From Clostridia bacterium (GTDB taxonomy: Bacteria > Bacillota > Clostridia > Oscillospirales > Acutalibacteraceae), in contig JAKSQJ010000001.1 of assembly GCA_024404195.1 (NCBI GenBank), positions 62,001 to 126,000 on the forward strand: DNA of 64,000 bases, read 5' to 3'. The position numbers and the translations under genes are program-made. Below are positions 46,188-55,467 of the stretch, in pieces. Numbering within the stretch: position 1 is the stretch's first letter; each line of letters opens with the position of its first letter. Below the pieces are notes generated by a model. That model ran no database searches. It was not told the DNA's origin and was given only the letters and a program-made list of their open reading frames with translations.

Positions 46188-47005
46188 ATTGGAATTTTGC
46201 TCCGTTTAACGGACTTTACTATGTTGCTTGGGGTATCGCCATTGCAATAATTCTCGGAATATACTTTATATTCAGAAACAAAAGCGAGAAAACGAAAACG
46301 GTATTTATGGTTTCGTTTTGCTCATTTATCGTGGCTTTGTTTTTTGTTTATAAATGCTTCCTTTCGGTTGATAAACAGTATTTGACTACATACGATGTTC
46401 CGCTTGAACGGTTTAATTGGTTTAACGAGCTTCCGTTCCAGCTTTGTAATATAAATATGTTTATTATTGCTATTGCGGTTCTTACGAAAAAACGCGGCTT
46501 ATTGGGCTTTGCTTTCTTTTTGGCACCGCTTGGCGCAACGATGGCTTTGCTTAATCCCGAAAGAGGATTTAACGGATATTCTATTTTGATGCCCCGTATG
46601 TGGGGATTTTACGGAACGCATTTGCTAATAGTTGTAGCAGGTATTTCCGTTGCAACGCTCGGCTTTTACCGTCCGAAGTTCAAGGATTTTCCGACAATAT
46701 TCATAACATTTTTCGGTGTTGCGATTTTTGCTCATATAATCAATCTTGTTTTCGTAAAAACGGGGATTTGTAAAGAGGCAAATTACTTCTTTACGATGAA
46801 TCCATCATCAGTAGGCATTCTTAAAATGTTCAGAAGTTGGATAGACCTTCCGTTCCTTTATTTGCTTCCCGCTATTGCTATATTGGGTGTTTATATGGGA
46901 GTTGTGACCCTGCCTTTCCATGTTGTCGCAAAGGTTAATAAAAACATAGAGCAACAAGAAGCGGAAGAAATAAAAGAAGAAAATAAAGAAACAATAAATG
47001 TGTAA
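46184..47005 (+). CDS. YwaF-like (TIGR02206) integral membrane protein
   Basis: 273 aa, about seven membrane helices, NELPFQLCNINMFIIA and MPRMWGFYGTHLLIV are the family signature; the tail is Glu/Lys rich. Function unknown. Overlap with the PAP2 gene hints at a shared role in the membrane. Confidence 0.75.
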   Translation: MNWNFAPFNGLYYVAWGIAIAIILGIYFIFRNKSEKTKTVFMVSFCSFIVALFFVYKCFLSVDKQYLTTYDVPLERFNWFNELPFQLCNINMFIIAIAVLTKKRGLLGFAFFLAPLGATMALLNPERGFNGYSILMPRMWGFYGTHLLIVVAGISVATLGFYRPKFKDFPTIFITFFGVAIFAHIINLVFVKTGICKEANYFFTMNPSSVGILKMFRSWIDLPFLYLLPAIAILGVYMGVVTLPFHVVAKVNKNIEQQEAEEIKEENKETINV

Positions 47006-47029
47006 AAAATATTAAAAAGGTGATAAATT

Positions 47030-47851
47030 ATGTCAGGATGCAGCGGAAACTGCGAAACTTGCAGCAGTAATTGCGGCAGTAAAGAAAAACAAAGTATGAT
47101 AGAGCCGACCGGCGAATTTAACAATATTAAGCATGTTGTTGCCGTTATGAGCGGTAAGGGCGGTGTCGGCAAATCCATGGTAACTTCCATGCTTGCCGTG
47201 GAGATGAACCGTCGTGGCTACAAGGTCGGAATTTTGGATGCCGATGTTACGGGTCCTTCAATTCCGAAGGCGTTTGGTATCAATGACCGCGCTATGCAAA
47301 ATGAACTCGGAATTTTACCAGCCGAAACAAAGATGGGTATTAAAATAATGTCGGTTAATATGATGCTTGAACAGTCGGATGCGCCGGTTGTTTGGCGAGG
47401 CCCCGTTATCGCAGGTCTTGTAAAACAGTTTTGGCAGGAGGTTGTTTGGGGCGACCTTGACTATCTCTTTATTGACTGTCCTCCCGGAACGGGCGATGTT
47501 CCGCTTACCGTTTTTCAGATTATACCTCTTGACGGTGCCGTTGTTGTAACCTCTCCGCAGGACCTTGTTTCTCTTATCGTTAAAAAAGCACTTAATATGG
47601 CAAATATGATGAATATTCCCGTCTTGGGTCTTGTTGAGAATATGAGTTATGTAAAATGTCCCGACTGCGGAAAGGAATTTTCCGTTTTCGGAAACGGCAG
47701 TGATGACATTTCAAAGCAAACCGGTGTGCCGATTATTGCCAAAATGCCTATTGATATTGACCTTGCAAAGCAGGTTGATATGGGTGTTATTGAGCTGTTT
47801 GAGGGAGATTATCTTAAAGGCGCCGCCGATAAGATAGAGGACCTTTTATAA
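47030..47851 (+). CDS. Mrp/Nbp35-family iron-sulfur cluster carrier ATPase
   Basis: 273 aa. N-terminal Cys cluster CSGNCETCSSNC resembles the Nbp35 type, then deviant Walker A SGKGGVGKS near residue 42, IDCPPGTGD, and a C-terminal CPDC pair that bridges a cluster in the dimer. Ribosome site AAGGTGAT. trmB starts in its stop codon. Confidence 0.9.
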   Translation: MSGCSGNCETCSSNCGSKEKQSMIEPTGEFNNIKHVVAVMSGKGGVGKSMVTSMLAVEMNRRGYKVGILDADVTGPSIPKAFGINDRAMQNELGILPAETKMGIKIMSVNMMLEQSDAPVVWRGPVIAGLVKQFWQEVVWGDLDYLFIDCPPGTGDVPLTVFQIIPLDGAVVVTSPQDLVSLIVKKALNMANMMNIPVLGLVENMSYVKCPDCGKEFSVFGNGSDDISKQTGVPIIAKMPIDIDLAKQVDMGVIELFEGDYLKGAADKIEDLL

Positions 47852-48534
47852 TGAGGATGCGGAAGAAAAAACACCTTGAGGAAAGAATTTCGGGTGTAGG
47901 CGATAATCTTCTTGTTTTGGAATCGGAGGATAGAAATTTCAATACCGCAATACAAAAGAAAGAATATATTGACTTTGAAAAGATATTCGGCAACAAAAAG
48001 CCCTTATACCTTGAAATCGGTTGCGGAAAGGGAAGATTTGCGGTAACCTATGCAAAAAATCACCCCGATATAAACCTTATCGCCGTTGAAAAAGAGTCAA
48101 ATGTTATTGTTACCGCTTGCGAACTTGCAAAAAAAGAAAATGTTAAAAATGTAGTATTCATAAAGGTTTCGGCAGAATATTTACCGAAATATTTAATGCC
48201 CGATAGCATAAGCGGTATTTTTCTTAATCATTCCTGTCCGTTTCCTAAGAAAAAATATGCTTCTCACCGTCTTACAAGTGAAAACTTTTTGAATATTTAT
48301 AAGGTTTTGCTTAAAAACGGTGCCGAAATTCACCAAAAAACCGATAATATGCATTTCTTTGAGTTTTCTTTGGAGGAGTTTTCAAGATGCGGTTTTGCTC
48401 TTAAAAATGTTTCTCTTGATGTTCATAAAACCGATTTTGAAGAATCGGACGAAAATATAATAACCGAGTATGAAAGCCGGTTTATGTCCTTAGGTCAACC
48501 GATTTATCGGCTTGAAGCATACATAAAAGAATAA
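47851..48534 (+). CDS. trmB: tRNA (guanine-N7)-methyltransferase TrmB
   Basis: 227 aa. SAM site LEIGCGKGRFAVTYA near residue 54, then KTDN and ITEYESRFMSLGQPIYRLEA at the end, all typical. The usual catalytic loop (SDPWPKKRHAKRR in relatives) reads SCPFPKKKYASHR here: the Asp is Cys, the His is Tyr. Perhaps a clade-specific form. It overlaps mrp by one base. Confidence 0.88.
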   Translation: MRMRKKKHLEERISGVGDNLLVLESEDRNFNTAIQKKEYIDFEKIFGNKKPLYLEIGCGKGRFAVTYAKNHPDINLIAVEKESNVIVTACELAKKENVKNVVFIKVSAEYLPKYLMPDSISGIFLNHSCPFPKKKYASHRLTSENFLNIYKVLLKNGAEIHQKTDNMHFFEFSLEEFSRCGFALKNVSLDVHKTDFEESDENIITEYESRFMSLGQPIYRLEAYIKE

Positions 48535-48577
48535 AAATATCGCACCGCATAAAAGATTTACGGTGCGATATTTTTTT
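48535..48577. terminator. Bidirectional terminator after trmB
   Basis: Stem AAATATCGCACCG / CGGTGCGATATTT with T-runs on both strands. Confidence 0.85.
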
Positions 48578-48608
48578 GCCCCTAAGCGTATGATTCGGGG
48601 GCGGGGTT

Positions 48609-49298
48609 TTATTTATTTTTTGCGTAAAGCGCTATCGGGTCAAACTCTACGCCGTCTTTTAAGCAAACGATGTGAATATGGCATTTATCCATACATTCGC
48701 AGGGCGGATTTTTGGCAGTTCCTATTAAAACTCCTGCGCCGACCGTGTCGCCATTTTTAACACTAACGGTTCCGAGCCCGCAGTATTTAACGGTGTATCC
48801 GTCGCCGTGGTCAACCGTAACAACATTCAGAAAATCGGCGGTGTTTTGAACCTCGGTAACCGTTCCGCTTGTTGCCGCAACAACCTTATCGTTTTCGTTG
48901 CAGGAAATATCTATTGCCTTGTGAAGTCGCATATCGCCGAAAGTTTCGTCATACTGTAAAGCGGTATCGCTATACTGCTTTATGATTTTTCCCGTTATCG
49001 GAAGAACAAACTCTTTTTTCGGCTCTTGCGTTTTTACTTCCTTGCTTTCGGTTTCTTTATAAGGAACATCGGTTGCGTTTTTTTCGGTTTCGGCGGCTTT
49101 TTGTTCGCTTATTTCCTCTTTACTACTGTCATTATATGCATCGTCCTGCGCCGAATTAACCGAATTTTCGTCCGCTTTTTCATTTTTTACATTCTTTTTT
49201 GCGAATGTTATATAGGAGGTAACGGCAACTGCGGCAAGACAAATTGCAATAATTGCATAAAAGCTTTTTGAAGGTTTCTTATCTGATTTATACTTCAT
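48609..49298 (-). CDS. M23 (LytM) membrane protein, SpoIIQ-like candidate
   Basis: 229 aa. One N-terminal membrane helix (13-33), a low-complexity Glu/Lys/Ser linker (35-95), then an M23 domain with the zinc ligands kept: HKAID near residue 128 and HIH near 208. The layout equals SpoIIQ, which with SpoIIIAH links forespore and mother cell; clostridial SpoIIQ keeps its zinc site, that of Bacillus does not. A division hydrolase activator remains possible. Confidence 0.72.
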   Translation of the reverse strand: MKYKSDKKPSKSFYAIIAICLAAVAVTSYITFAKKNVKNEKADENSVNSAQDDAYNDSSKEEISEQKAAETEKNATDVPYKETESKEVKTQEPKKEFVLPITGKIIKQYSDTALQYDETFGDMRLHKAIDISCNENDKVVAATSGTVTEVQNTADFLNVVTVDHGDGYTVKYCGLGTVSVKNGDTVGAGVLIGTAKNPPCECMDKCHIHIVCLKDGVEFDPIALYAKNK

Positions 49299-49585
49299 TT
49301 TTAATTATCCCCGTTTCGGTAAAATATTTTCAAATCTATTATTGACGGGGTAAGTTCATAATATACATAATAATTGTTAAAAAATAATTCATATCCAGTT
49401 CATTTTTAGGGCTTATTATGTTCTTGTAATAAGAAAAGCCGCAATTTCTTATTACTCCCATAATCTTGGGATATTTCTCCTCAAACCCCTTAAAACGATA
49501 TTGCCTGCACATGATTTTGTGTGGGCAATTTCGTTTTATTTGTAAAAAGTAAAAAAGTATGGTATATTATAAGCGGTGATTATAA
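49299..49585. other. Intergenic region with three hairpins
   Basis: No coding frame seen. In order: perfect stem GTAATAAGAAA / TTTCTTATTAC with loop AGCCGCAA (49426-49455); small stem TCCCA / TGGGA (49456-49470 region); a long stem of AAAACGA, TTGCC and GCACA paired with TGTGT, GGCAA and TCGTTTT (49491-49537), followed by ATTTG. Could be a small structured RNA ending in a terminator, or promoter-region debris. TATATTAT near 49563 is the likely -10 of the next gene. Confidence 0.5.
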
Positions 49586-50311
49586 ATGAAGATTATTATG
49601 GTTAGACACGGTGAGCCCGATTATGAACACGATTCTTTAACCGAGAAGGGTTTTAGGGAAGCCGATTTACTTGCAAATTTCTTAAAAAAATACGAGTATG
49701 ACGAAATTTACTGTTCGCCGCTCGGCAGGGCGGTAAGAACCTCCGAGCCGACCCTTAAAATGCTCGGGAAAAAGGCAACAACCCTTGACTTTTTAGAGGA
49801 ATTTCCGGGTAAAATCATTAACCCTTTAACGGGTGCAAGACATATAGCATGGGACTTTTTGCCGTCTTATTGGACTAAAAATCCCGACCTTTACGACCCT
49901 AAAAAATGGTATGATGTTCCGATTATGCAAACGGGCGATGTCAAAGAGGTATATTTTAGGGTAATAAAGGAATTTGACGAATTTTTGGCAGACCACGGAT
50001 ATATCCGTGAGGGTAACTATTATAAGGCGGTAAAGCCGAATAAAGACACCATTCTTTTCTTCTGCCATTTCGGTATTCAAAGTGTTCTGCTTGCTCATTT
50101 AATAGGCGTTTCACCCCTTGTTTTATGGCAGGGACTTGTAGCGCTTCCGACGGGAATTACTACAATTCAAACCGAGGAGCGCCAAGAGGGTATCGCATAT
50201 TTCCGTTGCCGCGGCTTTGGTGAGCTTCCGCATTTATACGAGGCAGGGGAAACTCCGAGCGAAGCAGCTGCATTTTGCGAAGTATTTTCGGATAAGGATG
50301 CAAGACATTGA
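49586..50311 (+). CDS. Histidine phosphatase family protein
   Basis: 241 aa with the RHG motif MVRHGEPDYEHD at residues 6-17 (catalytic His8), SPLGRAVRTSEP and a second His in FFCHFGIQS. Phosphoglycerate-mutase fold; substrate unknown. Ribosome site GCGGTGAT. The stop overlaps the next start by one base. Confidence 0.87.
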   Translation: MKIIMVRHGEPDYEHDSLTEKGFREADLLANFLKKYEYDEIYCSPLGRAVRTSEPTLKMLGKKATTLDFLEEFPGKIINPLTGARHIAWDFLPSYWTKNPDLYDPKKWYDVPIMQTGDVKEVYFRVIKEFDEFLADHGYIREGNYYKAVKPNKDTILFFCHFGIQSVLLAHLIGVSPLVLWQGLVALPTGITTIQTEERQEGIAYFRCRGFGELPHLYEAGETPSEAAAFCEVFSDKDARH

Positions 50312-51552
50312 TGGATATTTTAGATGTAGCGATTATCGGCGGCGGTGCCGCAGGACTTTGCAGCGCCGTTCAACTGAAATTTCTTGACCGAAGTTTGTCG
50401 GTCGGAATTTTTGAACAGCTTAACCGTGTAGGCAAAAAGCTTATCGTAACGGGAAACGGCAGATGCAATATTACTAACAGAAATTTAGATAAAAAAAGGT
50501 ATCATTCCGAGAATGGCACCTTTATAAATTATGCGCTTTCTACATACGATAATTACTATATTGAAAACTTTTTTGCCGATTTGGGCGTTGTTTTTACCTA
50601 CGAGGACGATAAGGCATATCCTTACTCACTTCAGGCATCTTCGGTTGTTGATGCTTTGCGATTTGCTGTTGACAGTATGGGTGTAAAAACATATTTAGAA
50701 TGTAAAGTTACCGATATAGAAAGAAAAAACGGTAGTTTTGAAATTACGGTTAATAACGAAAAATATTATGCAAAAACCGTAATTATCGCCTGCGGACTTC
50801 TTTCGGGCGGCGAAAAGTCAGGCAGTAACGGCAGTATGCTTAGTTTACTTAAATCAAAGGGCTATAAAACCGTTAAAACAACCCCTGCCATAGTTCAGCT
50901 TAAAACCGAAAATACCGTCACAAAGAGTCTTAAGGGTATTAAGGTAAACGGCGAGGTTGATCTTATACATAACGGAAAAGCCGAAAAATGCGAAAGCGGA
51001 GAGGTGCTTTTCTGCGATTACGGTCTTTCGGGACCTCCTATTATGCAGTTATCCCGTGAGGTAAGCCGAAAAGACGGCGAATTTATGATTTCTCTTGACC
51101 TTATGCCCGAATATTCATATCAAAATGTTGTTGATATGATAGATTTCAGAACGGCGGTTTTAAGGGGCAGAGCGTTAGAAGAATTTTTTACGGGAATGCT
51201 CAATAAAAGGGTAGGACAGCAGATAATAAAGCAAATAGGCAAAAAACTTTCGGATAATGTTGACGGTTTGACACAAAAGGAAGTAAAATTACTTGCTTCA
51301 ATAATTAAGGGTATGACCTTTAAGGTAACGGGAACAACCGGTTTTGAAAATTCGCAGGTGACCGCCGGAGGTCTTGATACAACGCAGTTTGACGAAACAA
51401 CAATGATGTCAAAAAAGGATAAGGGACTTTTTTGTATCGGTGAAATTTTGGATGTTGACGGCGACTGCGGCGGCTTTAATCTTCAGTGGGCTTGGTCAAG
51501 CGCCGTTTGCGCCGCTTACGGTGTTTTTGGGCTTTTAGAGGGTAATCTATGA
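50311..51552 (+). CDS. HI0933/YhiN-family flavoprotein
   Basis: 413 aa. FAD-binding GGGAAGLCSA at residues 10-19, GNGRCNITN, and a C-terminal FAD segment VDGDCGGFNLQWAWSSAVCA. Aminoacetone-like or BaiN-type reductase family; reaction unknown. ATG 50311 is preferred over TTG 50308. Confidence 0.88.
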   Translation: MDILDVAIIGGGAAGLCSAVQLKFLDRSLSVGIFEQLNRVGKKLIVTGNGRCNITNRNLDKKRYHSENGTFINYALSTYDNYYIENFFADLGVVFTYEDDKAYPYSLQASSVVDALRFAVDSMGVKTYLECKVTDIERKNGSFEITVNNEKYYAKTVIIACGLLSGGEKSGSNGSMLSLLKSKGYKTVKTTPAIVQLKTENTVTKSLKGIKVNGEVDLIHNGKAEKCESGEVLFCDYGLSGPPIMQLSREVSRKDGEFMISLDLMPEYSYQNVVDMIDFRTAVLRGRALEEFFTGMLNKRVGQQIIKQIGKKLSDNVDGLTQKEVKLLASIIKGMTFKVTGTTGFENSQVTAGGLDTTQFDETTMMSKKDKGLFCIGEILDVDGDCGGFNLQWAWSSAVCAAYGVFGLLEGNL

Positions 51553-53120
51553 TACTTATAAATAATGTGTTTATGCCCCTAAATGCCGATTTTTCCGATT
51601 TGAAAACGGTTGCCGCAAATGCTCTTAAAACCGATAAATCAAATATTATTTCGGCGCTTGTTCATAGAAAAAGTGTTGATGCAAGGCATAAAAACGATAT
51701 AAAGTTTTGCGTTTCTTTGGTCGTGGCCGTTTCAAAAGACGAAGAAAAACTGATTAAAAAATGCAAAAATGCAAATAGTTATATAGAGCCGGTTTATGAA
51801 TGGAAACGGTGCGAAAAAGTGCCCGAAAATCCGCCCGTTATTGTCGGCTTCGGACCCTGCGGAATGTTTGCGGGTTTAGTTCTTGCAAGAGCAGGACTTA
51901 AACCTGTTATTCTTGAACGGGGCAAGAGTGTTGACGAGAGAACAAAGGATGTATTGAATTTTTTCGGCGGCGAAAAACTGAATACCGAGTCAAATGTTCA
52001 GTTCGGCGAGGGCGGAGCAGGAACATTTTCGGACGGTAAGCTCAATACGGGTATCAAGGATAAAAGAATCAGAGAGGTCTTAAAAACCTTTGTTTCTTTC
52101 GGCGCACCCGAAAATATATTGTATGATGCGAAGCCGCATATCGGAACGGATATTCTTAAAACCGTTGTTAAAAATATCCGTAACGAGATAATAAAACTCG
52201 GCGGTGAAATCCGCTTTTCTTCAAAGCTTAACGATATGGTTTTTGAAGATAATAAACTAAAAGAAATCATAGTAAACGATGAGAAAATCCCCTGCGATAA
52301 GCTCGTTTTGGCTATCGGTCATTCCGCAAGAGATACCTTTAAGATGTTAAAGGATAACGGTATCAAAATGGAGCAAAAACCGTTTGCGGTAGGGGTTAGA
52401 ATTGAGCATTTGCAAAGCGATATAAATAAGGCGCTTTACGGAAAATTTTATGATAACGAAAATTTAGCCGCCGCCGACTATAAAATGGCAGTTCACCTTG
52501 AAAACGGCAGGGGAGTATATACTTTTTGTATGTGCCCGGGCGGTGAGGTCATAAATGCTTCAAGCGAGGAAAACGGTATTGCCGTCAACGGAATGAGCGA
52601 AAACGCAAGAAAAGGTAATAACGCAAATTCTGCTTTGCTTGTGGGTATAACTCCCGAAGATTTTCCCTCAACCGATGTTTTATCGGGAATTGAGCTTCAA
52701 AGAGAAATTGAGCATAAAGCGTATCTTGTAGGTAACGGCGGTGTGCCGATAACTACCGTCGGCAGTATGGTTTTCGGCAAGGAACAAAAAATCGGCAGGG
52801 TAAAGCCGACCGTAAAACCCAAAACCGTTTTTGCCGATATGAAGGATATTTTTCCGCCTTTTATTGTTGACTTTTTGTGCGAGGGTATTAAGCGGTTTGA
52901 TAGGAAAATAGAGGGCTTTGCCGACTGCGATGCGATAATTACCGCCCCCGAAAGCCGAAGCTCATCACCCGTCAGAATTTTAAGAGACGAAAACGGCGAA
53001 AGTATAAGCATTTCGGGACTTTTTCCCTGCGGCGAGGGTGCAGGTTACGCCGGTGGTATAACATCAGCCGCCGTTGACGGAATGAAAACCGCCGAAAAAA
53101 TCGTTGAGTTATTTATGTAA
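51549..53120 (+). CDS. FAD-dependent dehydrogenase (COG2509 type)
   Basis: 523 aa. N-terminal ferredoxin-like part (1-80), then dinucleotide fold VGFGPCGMFAGLVLA near residue 97, GEGGAGTFSDGKLNTGI, and ending GEGAGYAGGITSAAVDG. Conserved in Clostridia without a proven reaction. ATGA overlap with the previous flavoprotein: the two probably form one unit with the phosphatase. Confidence 0.88.
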   Translation: MILINNVFMPLNADFSDLKTVAANALKTDKSNIISALVHRKSVDARHKNDIKFCVSLVVAVSKDEEKLIKKCKNANSYIEPVYEWKRCEKVPENPPVIVGFGPCGMFAGLVLARAGLKPVILERGKSVDERTKDVLNFFGGEKLNTESNVQFGEGGAGTFSDGKLNTGIKDKRIREVLKTFVSFGAPENILYDAKPHIGTDILKTVVKNIRNEIIKLGGEIRFSSKLNDMVFEDNKLKEIIVNDEKIPCDKLVLAIGHSARDTFKMLKDNGIKMEQKPFAVGVRIEHLQSDINKALYGKFYDNENLAAADYKMAVHLENGRGVYTFCMCPGGEVINASSEENGIAVNGMSENARKGNNANSALLVGITPEDFPSTDVLSGIELQREIEHKAYLVGNGGVPITTVGSMVFGKEQKIGRVKPTVKPKTVFADMKDIFPPFIVDFLCEGIKRFDRKIEGFADCDAIITAPESRSSSPVRILRDENGESISISGLFPCGEGAGYAGGITSAAVDGMKTAEKIVELFM

Positions 53121-53215
53121 GTATCAATGATAGACAAATAATTATATGAACATATACCTTTATGTGTCTATATTAACAAAAAATCAAAAATTCGTTAAAA
53201 AATAAACGAAATCAC

Positions 53216-53244
53216 TTGAAAAATGGAATTAAATGGGTTACAAT
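53216..53244 (+). promoter_or_regulatory. gap promoter
   Basis: TTGAAA (53216-53221), 17 bases, TACAAT (53239-53244). Upstream at 53129-53170 and 53191-53210 are weak AT-rich hairpins. Confidence 0.65.
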
Positions 53245-53279
53245 AACATTTGTAATAAATTTTTTGGAGGTAATTTTCC

Positions 53280-54311
53280 ATGGTTAAAGTTGCAATTAAC
53301 GGATTCGGCCGTATCGGTCGTCTCGCATTCCGTCAGATGTTCGGCGCTGAAGGTTACGATGTAGTAGCTATCAACGACCTTACAAAGCCCTCAATGCTTG
53401 CAAATCTTTTGAAGTATGATACCGCTCAGGGCGGTTACTGCGGTTTTATCGGTGAGAACAAGCACACAGTTTGCGCCGATGACGAAGCAGGAACTCTTAC
53501 TGTTGACGGTAAGACTCTTAAGATTTATGCCGAGAAGGACGCTAAGGATCTTCCTTGGGGCGAAATCGGTGTAGATGTTGTTCTTGAGTGCACAGGTTTC
53601 TATACCTCAAAGGAAAAGTCACAGGCTCATATTGATGCCGGTGCTAAAAAGGTTGTTATTTCTGCTCCTGCAGGTAACGATCTTCCTACCATCGTATTCA
53701 GTGTTAACGAAAAAACTCTTACAAAGGACGACAAGATTATTTCTGCTGCTTCTTGCACAACTAACTGTCTTGCTCCTATGGCTAAGGCTCTTAACGATTA
53801 TGCTCCTATCCAGAGCGGTATCATGAGCACAATTCATGCTTATACCGGCGATCAGATGATTCTTGACGGTCCTCACAGAAAGGGTGACCTTCGCCGTGCC
53901 CGTGCAGGTGCTGCAAACATCGTTCCTAACTCTACCGGTGCTGCAAAGGCAATCGGTCTTGTAATCCCCGAGCTTAACGGTAAGCTTATCGGTTCTGCTC
54001 AGCGTGTTCCGGTTCCGACCGGTTCTACTACCATCCTTACCGCTGTTGTTAAGGGTGCAGATGTAACTAAGGAAGGCATCAATGCCGCTATGAAGGCAGC
54101 AGCTTCTGATTCTTTCGGTTACAATGAAGACCAAATCGTATCTTCTGATGTTATCGGTATGAGATATGGCTCACTCTTTGATGCTACTCAAACAATGGTA
54201 TCTAAGATTGCCGATGACCTTTATGAAGTTCAGGTTGTTTCTTGGTATGATAACGAGAACAGCTATACTTCTCAGATGGTTAGAACAATTAAGTATTTCG
54301 CTGAAATCTGA
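53280..54311 (+). CDS. gap: Glyceraldehyde-3-phosphate dehydrogenase
   Basis: Glycolytic enzyme. 343 aa. NAD fold [13 protein letters not shown], Asp of AINDLT (NAD preference), catalytic Cys in [13 protein letters not shown] and [12 protein letters not shown] at the end. Codon choice (many ATC, GCT, CTT, AAG) differs from neighbours in the way of a highly expressed gene, not of transferred DNA. Ribosome site GGAGG. Confidence 0.98.
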   Translation: MVKVAINGFGRIGRLAFRQMFGAEGYDVVAINDLTKPSMLANLLKYDTAQGGYCGFIGENKHTVCADDEAGTLTVDGKTLKIYAEKDAKDLPWGEIGVDVVLECTGFYTSKEKSQAHIDAGAKKVVISAPAGNDLPTIVFSVNEKTLTKDDKIISAASCTTNCLAPMAKALNDYAPIQSGIMSTIHAYTGDQMILDGPHRKGDLRRARAGAANIVPNSTGAAKAIGLVIPELNGKLIGSAQRVPVPTGSTTILTAVVKGADVTKEGINAAMKAAASDSFGYNEDQIVSSDVIGMRYGSLFDATQTMVSKIADDLYEVQVVSWYDNENSYTSQMVRTIKYFAEI

Positions 54312-54329
54312 TTTTAGTTGAATATCAAA

Positions 54330-54366
54330 AGACGGACGGTTAATTTTAACCGCCCGCCTTTTTTAT
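54330..54366. terminator. Bidirectional terminator after gap
   Basis: Stem GACGGACGGTTA / TAACCGCCCGCC; G-U pairs complete it on the minus strand. T-run on the plus strand, TTTTGATATT on the minus. Confidence 0.8.
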
Positions 54367-55460
54367 ATATTGGAATATGAAAAATAAACTATTCCTTTAA
54401 CTTTTTTATCGTTTTTGCAAATTTCCGTTTGCCTTTTTATTATTTCTTCGCCGTTTTGCCATTCCTCATTATCGGGTTCCTGCTTTGTATTTATCTTGTA
54501 ACTTGCAAGACCGATGACAAGCTTTGTATCGGTGTTTTCGGCAAGTTTTTTCCATTCTTCAAGAAGATTATTAAATCTGAATTTTTCGTCGGGGTATTCA
54601 AAACCGAAATAAAGTTGAGGAATTATAATATCAACGCAACCGTTTTCGCACCAGGCTTTTATATCGGCAAAGTATGAATTTTTGTTTTTGTTTATATCCG
54701 CCGCAGGACTTACCGAAAACAAGAGGTCCTTATTTGAAAATTTAACGGCGGTGTAAACAGAACTTATCAAAGAATTAACATGGCTTTTTCTGAATTCTCC
54801 CAAGGTTAAAGGGTTATCGTTATCCGATTTATAGTTTTCATAAGAAATCTTATCAAAGCTTTCGGCGGCGGTAGGGTAGAAATAATCGTCAAAATGAATA
54901 CCGTCTATTTTATAGTTTTCGCAAATTTCCCTGATACCGTCGGTTATAAGTCGTTTAACATTTTCGGAAGATGGAAGAAGAAATATCCCACCGCAAAAAC
55001 CGTAATCAATATCTTTTTTAAGTTTTTTAATGGGGGAATTCTCGGGCAAATTATTGATATTTTCATCGCTCGTTTTAACCCGATAAGGATTTATCCATGC
55101 GTGAACTTTTATCCCTTGCCCGTGAGATTTTTCTATTAAATATTCAAAAACATCAAAATCATACTTCGCCGAAAGCTCATTTTGAGGAAAGAATTTTGAA
55201 GGATAAAGCGAATCGCAAAACGCTCTTGTATGAATAAAAATATCGGTTATATTCATATCCTTGCATTTTTCCAAACACTTATTAAAATTCTCCTTAAAGT
55301 TACCGTCTCTAAGCATTTCGTTTACTTCCGAATATGTAACCCAAACACCCGACATATAATTATCGGGTGTTTTTTGTTCCTCTTTTTCTTTATTTATACT
55401 TATACAACCGCATAAAAAAATCATACAAACAATTAAAGGAATAAGTCGCTTCATAATCAT
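54363..55460 (-). CDS. GHL10 family (DUF187) glycoside-hydrolase-like lipoprotein
   Basis: 365 aa. Signal peptide with lipobox LCGC (Cys19), then a TIM-barrel GHL10 domain: GVWVTYSEVN, FIHTRAF, VHAWINPYR, DGIHFDDYFYP (likely catalytic Asp pair) and PQLYFGFEYP. Predicted surface glycosidase. ATG 55460 starts seven bases after the phage neck gene with only a weak ribosome site; the two may be coupled. Host-like rather than phage-like. Confidence 0.85.
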   Translation of the reverse strand: MIMKRLIPLIVCMIFLCGCISINKEKEEQKTPDNYMSGVWVTYSEVNEMLRDGNFKENFNKCLEKCKDMNITDIFIHTRAFCDSLYPSKFFPQNELSAKYDFDVFEYLIEKSHGQGIKVHAWINPYRVKTSDENINNLPENSPIKKLKKDIDYGFCGGIFLLPSSENVKRLITDGIREICENYKIDGIHFDDYFYPTAAESFDKISYENYKSDNDNPLTLGEFRKSHVNSLISSVYTAVKFSNKDLLFSVSPAADINKNKNSYFADIKAWCENGCVDIIIPQLYFGFEYPDEKFRFNNLLEEWKKLAENTDTKLVIGLASYKINTKQEPDNEEWQNGEEIIKRQTEICKNDKKVKGIVYFSYSNI

Positions 55461-55467
55461 CAGCCAA

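Noticed and set aside
48578..48602. GCCCC...GGGGC hairpin as a terminator
   Set aside because: No T-run follows on either strand; the neighbouring hairpin at 48535-48577 is the terminator.
53619..54134. 171-codon minus-strand frame
   Set aside because: Opposite gap; produced by the skewed codon use of a highly expressed gene.
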